DNA from: Saposhnikovia divaricata
Taxonomy: Eukaryota; Streptophyta; Magnoliopsida; Apiales; Apiaceae
DNA: 64,000 bases
Assembly: GCA_036435485.1 (NCBI GenBank)
Contig: CM071596.1
Span: 137,789,001 to 137,853,000 of the forward strand
Direction: 5' to 3'
In this document: one piece after another, positions 12,136 to 24,586 of the stretch
Layout of the letters: every line of letters begins with the position of its first letter
How positions within the stretch are numbered: the stretch's first letter is position 1
Program-made: the position numbers and the translations under genes
Notes under the pieces: model-generated
Seen by the model: only the letters and a program-made list of their open reading frames with translations
What the model was told of the DNA's origin: nothing
Databases searched by the model: none

Positions 12136-13239
12136 GTTACGTTATAAATCCCAGAGATGATGCGAAGTTAAAACAATAAATTCACTAAGATAATAAGAAC
12201 TCTTGCCAAGTTCATAGTCGGATTATTTAATGTAGTACTGACATATAAAACCCTTATGGGAACTCTTAATTATCATGACAGTAACTTAGCGCGTTCTAGT
12301 GTCGACTGGTAAGGCGATAGACCTTGAGGCGTTCGAGCAGCAGCACGGTGATGCTTTATTATATGCTGGCGATCGGCTTGTTGATTCGATAGAATTCCCT
12401 ACTGAGAACCCGGAGGAGGTTCCGGCTAAGGAGGAGAATCCTGTTAGGGATAGGAGTTTACCCATGAGGAAATGAGGGCTGCAGCCAGAGAGACTATGAG
12501 AGTTAAAGGTATTGTGCTTAGAGAAGTGAGCGTAAAGAACTGAGATATTATTAAAAGAACTGAAGGTGCATATTGGATTCATAGCTGGACTACCGGATGT
12601 AGTACCAGCAAGTAAGACGGATTGGAAGAATTACTTAAGATCTTATACGGGATTAGATAAGAATCCTTAGAGACTTTCAGATTAATGAGAAAAGAGTAGA
12701 ATGATGCATGATTATCAAAGACATCGATATAGGACGGGGAGCAGAGTCCCCAGAAGCAATCGAGATAGAGGCAGCAAGTGCCATAACATTTGATGAATGG
12801 AATAACGTGAATATTGTTAATGGTAATTCGCCAAGAGAAGGCAGATCTCATAGGTTATAATTTATAAAGTCAAATTGAGATTGATGAGGTGTTTGATTCA
12901 AGGAAATGTTCATTTTATGAATGGATCAACTTAGAAAATAAAGACATTGGAAAGTGATGGCATGATTGGATAAAGTATATAAGGAAGTAGTAAGCGAGAC
13001 AATGATCTCAGAACCTACAAGAGGAGAAGACTAGTGAGTCTATGATAAACTAGTAATGAGACTAGTGTCAGGAAACAAGTATAGGTTTAGTTCAACTCAG
13101 TGAAATGTTGAACCAGAAACATCAGTTGCATGTGATTCAGAGGAATAGTAAATTCTTTCTTTTCCTTGAATGGATTATAGTAGTTACATTAAGTTTATTC
13201 TGACACTGAATCGTAAATGGATCAAGTAAGGCGATCAGT

Positions 13240-13665
13240 GGTTAAGATGTGATTGAGAATGTTTTTAGATGAAACCTGAAGAGCAAGTGCATGCCAAGTT
13301 CTCGAAGTATGAATTCTGATAAAATAGAGTTCAGTTATTAGGACATACGGTCAATAGTGAGTAGTGTTGGTTGACCCTATCGAGTTAAAGACAGTTTCAA
13401 ATGGAGAAAGGCCAACCTCACCAGCAAAGGTGAGAAATTTTATAAGATTCACAAGGTAGTACCAAAGATTTGTTCAGGATTTTACAAAGATTGCAGTACC
13501 GTAACCCGACTTATTTGTAAGATAAAAAAAATTTGAATGGACAATAGAAATGTGAGAAAATCTCCCTGGAGCTAAAGATGAAATCGGTGATGACCCAGCA
13601 TTGGTGTTGCCTAATGGAAAAAGGAAGATTGTTTGATACATTATGATGCATCTCATATAGGTTAG
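13240..13665 (+). pseudogene. RT C-terminal / RNase H start fragment of element B
   Basis: Across several frames the translation gives AKFSKYEF, QLLGHTVNSE, VDPIELK.VSKW, then VRNFIRFTR.YQRFVQDFTK and KKFEWTIEKCEKISLELK, which together follow the end of a chromovirus RT and the connection to RNase H. Frameshifts and stops interrupt it. It matches 885-1300 in element A, including the CAATAGTGAGTAGTG stretch that breaks the frame in both copies. Confidence 0.75.
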
Positions 13666-15061
13666 GTAGTATCGACTATTAGGACGTATATGTATTAGGG
13701 GGACGGGGCATGTTTCAGTTTGGAACTTTTGATTTCCTTCTATGGGATGTATGTATTTGATTCCTTTCCAGTGGTTAAACTTCCAACTTTATGTTAAACA
13801 TTCCGTATTATAACTGCTTACGATTCTACCTGCTTGGATGTTCATAGAACTGATCTTTAGGTTTTGAAATTAATCTTCTTTTTTGTTACCAGTGGGTGGA
13901 TAGATTAACCAAAATTTTCCTGATTCTGGAAAGAAATTCAATAAATTTTGGCAAACCTTGTCTTTCTGATTATCAGAGAATGTCACTAAAGAGAGTGGAA
14001 ACTAGAGCGAACCTTATGGAGTGGAGAAGATAGCCGCTATACGGGTTGGCGAACAAACCATGATTATTGCGATTGATTGTAGAAATAAAATGATGAAGTT
14101 GAGATTGGACGGTAAAGGAGAACTGTACTCAAGAACCAAAACGGACTGAGAAATTCCGGGATTGACTTAAATAAAAATGTTATTATGCCAAAGGTGCTAA
14201 ACTTATGTAGCACGTGGGATTGTTAAGAGAAGTTGAAAAGATAAAAATAAAGGAAAGGTGACCGGAGACGGTACCGAGAGGTCGATTGAAACTTATATGG
14301 AGTAAAATTTTGAAAAGATCAAAAATGGTATCAAGGAAGAAGGATGAACGAGGAGTGACTATGCCACTCTAGCACCCAAGATTTGCTGTGTAGGGGAAAG
14401 CAGTGAACAATACATTTAGAAAAATGCGGGAAAAAGCATATGGATAAGCGTAACCTGCCCCGGATAATTGTCTTCACTATGGACGAAAGAGGCAATTGCT
14501 AGAAAAGTAATTCCATTAGTTAACCCCTAAACTCATATGTTTTAGTGTGGCCAGTTAGGGCCATGTCACAAAGGATTATAAAGTGACTAGACCAGCGATG
14601 TAAGGACAAAGCGGGGTTGCTTCTGACCGAGCGCCAACCGCGAGAACTTTTGATACAAAGTGAAGTAATTCAGGTGTATATGATTGACCAACTTATGAGC
14701 TAGAAATCCAACTATAGTGAATTGAGGTACATAATGTTGGGATTTTACAATACAATGGACATAGTATGACTAAGGAAAGTGATCAATAAAAGGTTTATGG
14801 AGATTGTCAAAGATTGTGCAGTATGATGCATAAAGGTTATCTGAAACTTAGTATCATTAAGAGGAGTAATAAGTACTAAAAGATTTACGTTGAACACAAC
14901 CAATATCTTCCAGAACATCCTTGCTACTATTACCAAATTCTGTAAGAAGAGCAGATAGACATATGTGGTCTTTCGGAAGGTCATGTAGACTGACGTCAAT
15001 TCGAAGGAAAAGACCAGCATTAAGCAACCTATAGATTATCAAGATGAGAACGATCGAAAAG

Positions 15062-15815
15062 AGACCCTTATTAAGGATATGTGATCTGATTGTTGATTAA
15101 AGGATGTAAGTATTTCTTGAAAATAGAATTGAGGATAGAATATCCATAAAATATGACGAACCCGGGGGATGCACAAAATATGGCATTGACCCTAATAGAG
15201 ACATTGTGAATTCAGATGATATAAGTTGGATTGACCAAGGCATCAATAATCTTTAGGGATTTATTGAAAGGAGTTTCGAAAAGTACATATACAGAATTGT
15301 TATAGGATTGATTAGCGATATTTTGATATACCCTGTACCTAGAAAATACAGGAAGCATGATGAAGATGGCCTAAGAGATTTTACAAAGAGAGAGTTAATA
15401 TCCTAAGTTTCAAAAAAAAATGGAAGTTTGGTAAGGAATGTATGACCCCATAATAATAATGCCAGGCGAGGCATGGGTGAGACCATGAGGAAGTATGGAT
15501 TGAACAAAAAAAAGGTTGAGATTATCCTAAAACAAGAAAGAACTAAGAGAAGAAATATCCTAGGTATAATTAGGAGTAACCGTGATAAGGTTCACACAGA
15601 AAGGTGGAAGCAATGACTTATGAAAAAAGACTAATAGATATATTTTTCTCCTTCAGCAGAGCTTAAGGGAGAATACTTTCACCCAACAGTGATGGGAATG
15701 AGGTAGAAAAATTTGAGTTGGAATATATCCAGAGAACATTGATTACAAGAAATTAGTATTGTCAGGAAAGGCCAATGAGGTGGCCGACACTCTATATATA
15801 GAGGAGTAATTACAA
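15062..15815 (+). pseudogene. Second RT fragment plus RNase H C-terminal remnant, element B
   Basis: This parallels the second RT block of element A (2733-3180). Readable pieces include GLTKASIIF and YIYRIVIGLISDILI, the decayed FGLTNAPA...YLDKFVIVFIDDILI region. About 400 bp later DYKKLVLSGKANEVADTL matches the HPGKANVVADALSRK end of gypsy RNase H. The catalytic aspartates are lost. Coming after another RT/RNase H block, it shows that the internal region carries two incomplete pol sections. Confidence 0.65.
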
Positions 15816-16313
15816 ATGCTCATACCAAAGAAATAGAATGATATTTGAAAGAACCTTGAAGGTCATATCGGAGTGGAAGAATTTACATTCCTTCTGATGA
15901 TTGTGCAAGAATCGACGGTAAAAATAGTTTAAGTAAAGATTCGATTCCTGATGGCTTCTTAACCATATTACATACCTTAGAAGGTCCTATTTTGAGGTAA
16001 ACCAGGACCATAATACGAAATTGATTAAGTAAACCGCTAAGTTTCCAGTCTTCTACTGAAGATATTTGATTAACAATTTCATCAACCTGACATAGCTACG
16101 ATGCTTGAAGCTCTTCTGCAATTTTATCTGCTCCGTGTAATATCTACATCAAGTTCAGGAAGTATTTCTTATGAATAAGAAATAGTGATTAGTTCGTCTT
16201 TCTAGAGGATTTCGATCTGATAATTATGAAACCCGTATGGTTAGCTATTAAAGCCCTACGTAAAAAGCAAACGAGGGTGATTCTTCTAAGAAATTCGATG
16301 GCAACGCAAAAAT

Positions 16314-16408
16314 AAAGATAGTGCTACTATTGATAAGCTAAATGGCATGTTGATGAATTACAAGCAAGTTTATGATGGTGTATTTCTACACAAATGAGAT
16401 AAAGAATG
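16314..16408 (+). pseudogene. Captured fragment resembling poly(A)-binding protein, element B
   Basis: One frame reads KDSATIDKLNGMLMNYKQVY and continues DGVFLHK, a stop, then DKEW. This follows the end of RRM2 and the linker of plant PABP (SA..AIDKLNGMLMNDKQVYVG.F..KQER) closely. Element A has the same piece with the D and the second V kept, but placed before, not after, the block CTTCTACTGAAGATAT (about 16050 in B, 3450 in A). The fragment was therefore moved or duplicated inside the family. Confidence 0.6.
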
Positions 16409-17364
16409 GGAGATTGGAGATTCATGATGCTAAAAGTATTCCCGTGGGAAGGATTAATGAGATGTGGAGAGACAAGTTTGGCAGAAATAGATTATATTGG
16501 ATCTAGGTTAGAGAAATCGGCAAGATTTATTTCGGAGGGTTTGAATTGGAATGATGTGATGTTTGAAATAAATGATAATGCTACGATGGCTCATAAAGAT
16601 ATTATAGTTGAAATTGAAAGCATAAGAGAAATACAGATTAACTCCCTTTAAGTTGGGAGGATTCGAGGAAATAGATGGAGTGAGTAATAAGGAGCCCCGT
16701 GGATCAAAAAAGTGAGAATTTAGATGGTTGAACAGAGGAAAGTTTAACCCCAAGAATGTGATGATTATTGAGTAAATGTGACGGGATACCAATAAGAAGG
16801 TGCCAAGTACAAAGGACGTCTTGATAATGAGATAACAGTGGAGGTAAATAACAGAGGTGAATAAGAATCAGACAATAAGACGGATGTGATTGATAAAGAA
16901 AAGATTGGAAAGTAATTATGGGAATGTGAAGCAAGGAATGCTACGAATGGACAGATGAATGGGTTCTCTGACGAACTCCCGGGATGACAACCTGATAATG
17001 TTGGAATTATAATTATGAAAGAGCTAGTAGCGTGACGTGGAATATCAGTAACAATGATGTCAAGTGAGAAATCTAAGATTTGACCTGAGAGGTTGAAAGA
17101 TTGCCAAAAGTAAGTGTTGCTAAGGTTGAACCAGAGTATAGGTCCATAGAATAATGGACAAAGCAGCAAGATATGTTGACACGTGAGATTGCGATCAAAT
17201 AGTATTGGATATAATTATGATTATTTTCTTCTTTGATGAATCTCTATCATTCAAGGGTAAATTCTAAGTATGAGATTTTGCAATCATGAAAATTTTCTAT
17301 AATTCTTTGAAATTCTTTTCTTTCTTCTCTCTTATTCATCTTCTTTTGAATTGAGAAGAACAAC

Positions 17365-17380
17365 CCTTTAAGGAGGGGAT
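17365..17380 (+). other. Extra polypurine-tract-like sequence, element B
   Basis: CCTTTAAGGAGGGGAT, 509 bp before the end of the functional PPT. The spacing is the same as in element A. Confidence 0.45.
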
Positions 17381-17872
17381 GTATTGCTACGTGACTATCT
17401 GTTTGTGTGATAGAAGTCTAAGTAGAATACTATAACTTGTTTAATTGTTTGTCAAGTACTAAAGGTTGTCCCCCTTCTGTACTAAGTATGCAATATAACA
17501 AATGTTCATTGATCATAGTGATCTCTCAATAAATCTTTCCATTTCTCTATATTGATCGAGATTGCGAAGATTAAAGCGATCAGGAAATGCATAGTGAGAG
17601 TGAGGTTACCTCCGAATTCGCAGTGCGATAGTGATACCAATGTCACTGCAGATATCAATAAGGATAATAGTATAGGACTGAGTAAGAGCATAACCCGGAT
17701 AGTGCGTTGAACGAAAAGTAGCAAAGTTGATGGAAAAAGGATAAAGTTTGTATTGTAGCACTAGTAGATATGCTGAGAAAGGGTAGAACGACTAAGAATT
17801 GACCGGGAAGCTGAAAAGTGAAATGACAGACAAACGACTCTTTGTTTCCTAACTGATTTCGGGACGGAATCC

Positions 17873-17889
17873 TTTTAAGGAGGGGAGAC
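17873..17889 (+). other. Polypurine tract of element B
   Basis: TTTTAAGGAGGGGAGAC immediately before the 3' LTR start TGTAAGAACT. It marks the plus-strand primer. Confidence 0.85.
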
Positions 17890-20469
17890 TGTAAGAACTC
17901 TGATTTTTGGTAGGAATTAAAACTTTTATTATGGAATGGATATGGATTCCAATATTTATATGTCATGAAGAATGCAATGGGTTGACAACTTAGGTAAGAA
18001 TAATCTATCATCAAGAAAGTAGGATATGGCATACAAACGGAGGAAGTATTCTCATGTCATCCAAATCGATATCTAGTATAAGTCCAGTGGTTCCGTAAAA
18101 GGGTTAAGGAACGCTCGGGAAAGCGCAAGGACATTTTTCTAATTATAAAGAATAAAGGGAAAATAAGTGATGAATAGTGTTTTTCGTATTAATGATCTAG
18201 GGGCGAAATAATTGTATGTAAACGACATCAGATTCAGAAAAATAGCATTTTTATTTTCCCCGAGATTTCCCTGGACACTGAAAGACTTAAGGGATAATTG
18301 AAAAGATTTAGAATTATTAAAGGAGGATTGAGAATGGAGGTAAAGAAGGTTTCCGGTAAAACCCTAACTAGAAGTCCTTGAGTTATTCCTCCGAACGATC
18401 AGTGAAATTGAGCAATAACCGGACAAAGAAACAAGCAGAGAACCAAGGTACATGCATGTGCTAGTGGATAAGAGTAAGTAACTAAGTAGTTACATGAGCA
18501 ACTAGCATACTTAGAGAATTAAACCAAGTACTTAGCTTTTTTTTAAAACAACCAAGTACTTAGCTTCATCACCACATCTCACCACAAAACACCAACACTT
18601 GGCAAGGATGATGCACTAGATGACCTAAGCACTTTATTAAAGTGTCTTTATGAATATATTATCACAATAATGCAAGAGGACCAAGCAAAGCAAGGCAAAC
18701 ACTTTTCTTTCTTTTCTCCCCATTTTCCAGCAGATCAGATTTTTTAGAGCAGGGGTCTTTACGATTTTTTTTAACCCAGTTCTACCCATCTAAAAATCAT
18801 GAAAAAAATCCTGAAGCTTCTACACATCAATATGAAGTTGTGGATTTAATTTCATAATTTTTGAAGATCGTTTGAATGGTCAAATAAATTCGAGAAAATC
18901 GCTCTGTTTTTCCCCTTGAAGAAACAACTTCGAATTTTTAGAGTTTTAAGGTTTCAAAATCCAACTTCCCACCATTGTTTGATCTTGAAACTTTTATGGT
19001 AAGTCTTATATTTCATAAAAGTATTCTCCTATAAATCTTACCTCCAATCTCCATGTTTTCCATTTTCAAATAAATCATCCAAGGTGAGGATGAATAGTGT
19101 TCTTCATGAATTAACTTTGTTTCCTTGATTTCTTTGATTGATCTAAACTAGCTTAGGCCACACAAGGACTAGATCAAGGCTTAGTAATGCTCTAGAACTC
19201 TCCAAGGAAGGTATATCTCATCAAAACCATATCCCTTACTTTAAGTTTTTGGATGTTCGTGGTGATTGTTAGTTAAGTTATGATTATGGTGTTATAACTA
19301 GCATGATTATGAGATTGATTTAGTGATTTAAGAAATAATGAACATGTTTATAAAGAGGCCTTTTTTGTACTTGTTGAGATGCATATTATGTGTATGAGAT
19401 GTTTGGTATGCCCGGTGTGGCTTGGTTTGATTGTGGTAAATTTGGAAACGTCCGATTTATAGCCGTACTAATGCCAAATTTTTGTTAACCCCTAAAAACC
19501 GAGTTCGACAGTGGCCATAAATTCCTGACCTGGATGATTATATGACATGCCCTTGTAGATCTCGAGTCATAGATCGTTTTGGCGAAAGAATAGAAACAAA
19601 CGGACTTACGGTTTAGGAATTATGGCCGATTTACTAAAAGTCGTTCGAAACCGTAAGTACGAGTTCGTTATTAAAATTGAACCCCTGTAAAATATGTAAG
19701 TCAGTGGCGAATCATGGTAATTAAATATTAGAGATCATAAGGAAGGTGTGAGAGAATACCTCATGTTAAAAAGATCATTTTTCAATTTTATAAAAAATTT
19801 CGAATCAGGGTTAAATACCAATGGACCCCTAAAAAGAATAAGTGGTTATAACTTTGGAAAATCACTTAGATAACGATCGATAAATCTCGAGGTATAATCT
19901 TTCAACCTTAGAACTTACATGGCTTAAGTACTTACCAAGTGTAAGTGTAATGACATGCCTTAATAGCGAACCAATATCGGGTTATAACAGTGTTAGTAAG
20001 AGTTACACCAAAGAATGTATAACGGGATAACTTGAAAACGTGTTTTAGCCTAAGTCAAGTTTATACTTAGCCTTTTAAAAAGCGTAACTGATTAATCTCG
20101 AATATCCTGATTGTTTATAGATCACGTGCGGAACCAGGACACACTACCTCTACCCACACCCGACTACCAGGCAAGTCTTCAATCAATTTGAAGCTGTTGT
20201 TGTGATAATATATATATATGATTTGATGTTGTTATACATATGCCATTGCATGCATGCCTACTTTCAAAATTTATATTCTGATACTTGTTCCCTGAATTGA
20301 TATTGGCTTATAAGTTAGGTATAAGATATACTAATTATAAGCCGGATATTGCTAAGACCCTTAGTGAAGGGCATATGATCTCATTCTTTTAATAAAGACC
20401 GGGAGTCTGTATTTTGTAATATAGAGATAGTCATGGAAACCCGAAGGGATTCTAGTGACAGATTATTTG

Positions 20470-20930
20470 AGGATGTTATTTATGAACATTATTTATATTT
20501 CCATAAGTATTAAGTACTTGGAAATTATTGAGGAATGTTATTTGAATACTCATTCGAGATTATTTATTTTATGAATATTAATTTGAATATTCATTTGAGG
20601 CTATTGGTTTAGATGAATATTATTTTGGAATATTCATTCGAAGTTATTTATTGAGTGAATATTATTTTTAATATTCATTCGAGCTTTATTTATTTAAATT
20701 AATATTATTTCGAATATTAATTTGAGTTTAATTGTTTATTTTCGAATATTGATTTGAGCTTATTTACTTAACGAATATTATCTTGGATATTCATTTAAGG
20801 TTTTAATTATTCTCTTGGATATTATTTCGAATATTTATTCGAGGAATTATTTATTTAATGAATATTTTATATACACCTATTCGAGGGTTAATCATGAGCA
20901 GTATTTATATTAAGAATATTCTTGAACTAT
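20470..20930 (+). repeat. Degenerate AT-rich tandem array in LTR3
   Basis: Same GAATATTC-centred units of about 40 bp as in LTR2, in the same order. Confidence 0.75.
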
Positions 20931-21533
20931 TTCTGGTTTATTAAAAATTCTTTGAATATTTATTTAATTCTTTCAACTAGTTCTAAAATGAGATATTTTA
21001 TTCAAAAATATCCTTGATATTCAAATACTATGTAAAGTATCTCTGAGTCGTATTATTATTATTTTTATCAAGGAAGGTTCTCAAAAAACTCCATTCTTCA
21101 TTCGAATCTATCTTCTAAAATGTAAGGGAACCTTGCTTGAGAGATGTTATTTCTTTGACTGCCCGGTCATATACTTGTTAAACTACCCTTTTCACTCACA
21201 TCTCGATTCTTTTCAAACATCGATATGAGTCTTTTTGGTTACCTCCTCAACACTCGAGGGGTAAGATTGATGGAACTAGTTTATATCCATTAACAAGCAA
21301 TAGCATGGGAAATATTGGTAAATTTTCCTTTCCAACTAGATATGACTACTTTGTGGAGTCTTATCAACAAGTATTATACTTGGGGAAAGGGGGATGAACT
21401 TTACGTTTCAGAGTCGTGGATGTTATTCGAACTAGGAGCCGCGTAAGTGGCCGAGTGGAGCCGGTCCAGCAATGGCCAACCGTTGGCCGGGGGGTTCCTG
21501 AGGGCGGTAGACAAGTAAATCCGTCGGTGCTTC

Positions 21534-21585
21534 CTTCTACATGTAGAGAACCAAAGTGGCGAGCATAACATGCGACTGATCATCG
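21534..21585 (+). promoter_or_regulatory. Conserved LTR motif pair (LTR3)
   Basis: CTTCTACATGTAG followed 25 bases later by GCGACTGATCATCG. The first half is a near-palindrome, CTACCGGTAG in other LTRs. The pair recurs in LTR4, LTR H and LTR E with similar spacing. Confidence 0.5.
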
Positions 21586-22679
21586 TAAATGTTATGTCTT
21601 CTGACGCGTCAATGCTCCAGGATTAGTTCATTTTCTCAGAGTTGGAAACTTTCTGCAACATTATCATTGTTGGCAGGGTTGAAAAGTGTTTGAAACTGGA
21701 ATTGCAATATTTTTCCTGCAAATTCCTCTTTTATGATAAATGATAATATCTTGCTTATCTTTGACATAGCAGATATTTCGTAGATTGTTTTGGCTCAAGA
21801 ATCGAAAGATTCCGACTTACGGTTTAGGAGTTATGGTCAAATTACTAAAATTGGTTCGGAACCGTAAGTAAAAGTTCGTAACTTCAATTGAACCCTCGTA
21901 AAACATGTTAATTAGTGGCAAATCTTGGTAAATAAATACTAGAGGTCACAAGGAAGGTATGAGAGAAAACCACATGTCAAACGGATCGTTTTCCGATTTT
22001 ATAAAAATGTTTGAATCAAGGTTAAACGCGAACGAACCCCTTAAAAGTATAACTTTGGTTATAACTTAGAAAACGAACGATAAAACTCGAGGTATAATCT
22101 CGGTTCGTAATCAATCGACTTTCGAACTTATATTACTTAAGTATATGTCAAGTGTAAGTGTAATGACATGTCTTAATAACGAACAAAAGTCGGATCGTAT
22201 CGGTTAAAAAGAGTTATACAAAAGGGTGCATAACGAGATAACTCGAAAATGTGTTTCGACTTAAGTGAAGTTTATACTTGGATTTTTAAAAGGTGTTAAG
22301 TGGTTAATCTCGAATGTTCTGATTGTTTATAGATCATCGAGCAGACCCAGGACATGCTATCTCTACCCACACCCGATTACCAGGCAAGTTTCTAATATCT
22401 TGGAACTGTTGTTGTGATAATATGTATATCTGTTGTTTCTAATACATATGCCATAGCATGCATGCCTATTTTCAAATTATATTATGATACTTGTTCCCTG
22501 AATTGATATTGGCTTTTAGACTAGATACGAATTATCAGTTATAAGTCGGATTGTTTTGGTAAGGCCCTTATCGAAGGGCATATGATATTCATTCTTAAAT
22601 ATAGACTGGGAGTCGGTATTTTGAGATATAGATAGTCGTGGAAACCCGGAGGGATTCCAACGGTAGATTATTATTTATC

Positions 22680-23270
22680 TTGAGGAATGTTATTATTAAA
22701 CATTATTTATATTTTCATAAAGTATCAATTACTTGGAAATCTTTCGAAGAATGTTATTTGAGTAATATCTCAGTCGAGAAATATTAGGTGAATATTACTT
22801 TTGAATATTCACTTAGAGTTTGACTATTTAATGAACAATTACTTGGATGTCCATTAGAATGTTATTTATTAAATGAATATTACTTTCGAATATTCATTTA
22901 AGGTTTTATGTACTTGATGAATATTATTTTAAAATATTCATTGGAAGTTATATTTACTTAAGGAATATAATTTCGAATATTCCTTTAAAGTTTTGATTAC
23001 TAAATGAATATTATTTGGATATTCATTTAGAAGATTATTTACTAAATGAATATTATTTTCAAATTTTCATATAAGGTTTGACTTATTTATTGAATATTAT
23101 TTTAAATATTTATTGGAGTTTAGTTATTTAATGAATATTCATTTAAGGAGGGATTTATTTAGTGAATAATTCTATATATTCATTCGAGGATTACTTACGA
23201 GCAATATTATGATTTAATAATATTCCGTAATTATTATTGATTTAATAAATATTCTTGGAATATTTATTTA
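22680..23270 (+). repeat. Degenerate AT-rich tandem array in LTR4
   Basis: The longest and most diverged version of the GAATATTC array, with more units than in LTR2 or LTR3. Units read like TGAATATTACTTTCGAATATTC and TTTAAGGTTT. Confidence 0.7.
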
Positions 23271-23871
23271 ATTCTTTAAATTCTTTTTAAAATGATTTAT
23301 ATTATTCGAAGATTATCTTTCAACTTCAGATATTATGTAAAATATTTTGGAGTCTTTTTACGACTATTTTATCAAGGAAAGGTTCCCAACTCTTTATTTT
23401 CCATTTAAATCTATTTTAAAAGGATTTAAATGCTCGCTCAAACTTCCATATTATAGGGGAACCTTACTTGAAAAATGTTATTTATCTTGTTGACTTCCCG
23501 ATCATAAATCTTGTAAAACTATTCTTTTCACTCGTAACTTGGTTGTTGTTTATCAATTGAATCTTTGAGTAACCTTCTCATCATTCGAGGGGTGAGATTA
23601 TTGGAACAAGATGGTATCCTCTGACAAGCAACAGCTTGGGAGATATGATGTTGAATTTTTCCTTTACAACTAGATACGACTACTTTGTGGAGTCATATCA
23701 ACAAGTATCATACTTGGGGAAAGGGGGATGAACTTTACGTTCAGAGTCAAGAACTTCTTTTCGAACTTGGAGTCGTGTAAGAGGCCGAGTAGCGCCGGTC
23801 CATCCCATTGGCCCAACCGTTGGCCGGGGAGATCTAATAGGGCGGTAGACAAGTAAATCCGTCAGCTCTTC

Positions 23872-23924
23872 CTTCTACCGGTAGTAAATCTAAATTGAGC
23901 TGTACAATCTGCGACTGATCATCG
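23872..23924 (+). promoter_or_regulatory. Conserved LTR motif pair (LTR4)
   Basis: CTTCTACCGGTAG at 23872-23884 and GCGACTGATCATCG at 23911-23924, the best-preserved copy in this family. Confidence 0.5.
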
Positions 23925-24586
23925 TAAGGATTGGAACAACGGGCGCAGTGAATACTCCAGCATTAGTTCATCATTCAAATTCATTTATTTTCTGCAACAT
24001 TATCATTGTTGGCAGTATTGGAAAAGTATTCATAATTGGAATTGCAATATTTTTCCTTCAAGTTCCTCTTTTATGATAAATGACAATATCTTGCTTATCT
24101 TTGACGTAGCATATATTCCCACCTATATATGCAATTTGAGTTACCTTGTAACTTCATCGTTTATGTTATACTGGCATCATTGCCGTAAATGCATGGCATA
24201 TGGTTTGAGAGATACTTTTGAACTGTTATATAATATCGTTCAGTTATACATTATTGTTGGTGGGCTATTGCTCACCCTTGCTTTATTATTATATCACAAC
24301 AACAGCTAGACTAGATGACTCGCACAAGGCACACTCGACGCTGGCGAGGACAATGAGACTACCAGAGCCGAAGAGAAAGCTATTGGTAGGATAGATTCAT
24401 TCTTTCAGTACCAAGTATATGGGCTAGTATGACTTATGTAAATGGATGGCAAAGAGTATGTATTTATATTGTAATTCTTTTGGGTGATAAGAACTCAAAA
24501 TGTGATTAATAAAATTTGATTGTTACTCTGATTTCATCTCTGGGACTATAACGGGTGTGTTTTATATTGTTGTGTTGGGTCATAAA

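Larger units (their letters stand above)
12120..17889 (+). mobile_element. Element B: decayed internal region of long-LTR Ty3/gypsy element
   Basis: Lies between a complete 5' LTR with PBS and a PPT with 3' LTR, so both ends are defined. It is 5770 bp long. No long reading frame survives. It holds fragments of RT and RNase H in scrambled order (13240-13665 and 15062-15815), a possible integrase zinc-finger trace near 14800-14835, and a PABP-like fragment (16314-16408). The start (about 12300-12530) matches the first bases of the window. Several stop codons and the domain disorder are shared with element A, so the family probably spread in this broken state using enzymes from relatives. Confidence 0.85.
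17890..21780 (+). mobile_element. LTR3: 3' LTR of element B, missing its last ~0.55 kb
   Basis: Begins after the PPT and runs parallel to LTR2 up to ...GACATAGCAGATATTT, then switches within TTTCGTAG to a mid-LTR position of a more divergent LTR (21781 onward). Relative to LTR2 it lacks about 80 bp near 18183. It keeps the CTTCTACATGTAG / GCGACTGATCATCG pair (21534-21585) that LTR2 has partly lost. No gene is seen. Confidence 0.85.

Noticed and set aside
16406..16651. 81-codon ORF in element B
   Set aside because: It is in decayed internal sequence, the matching stretch of element A is broken, and no domain is visible.
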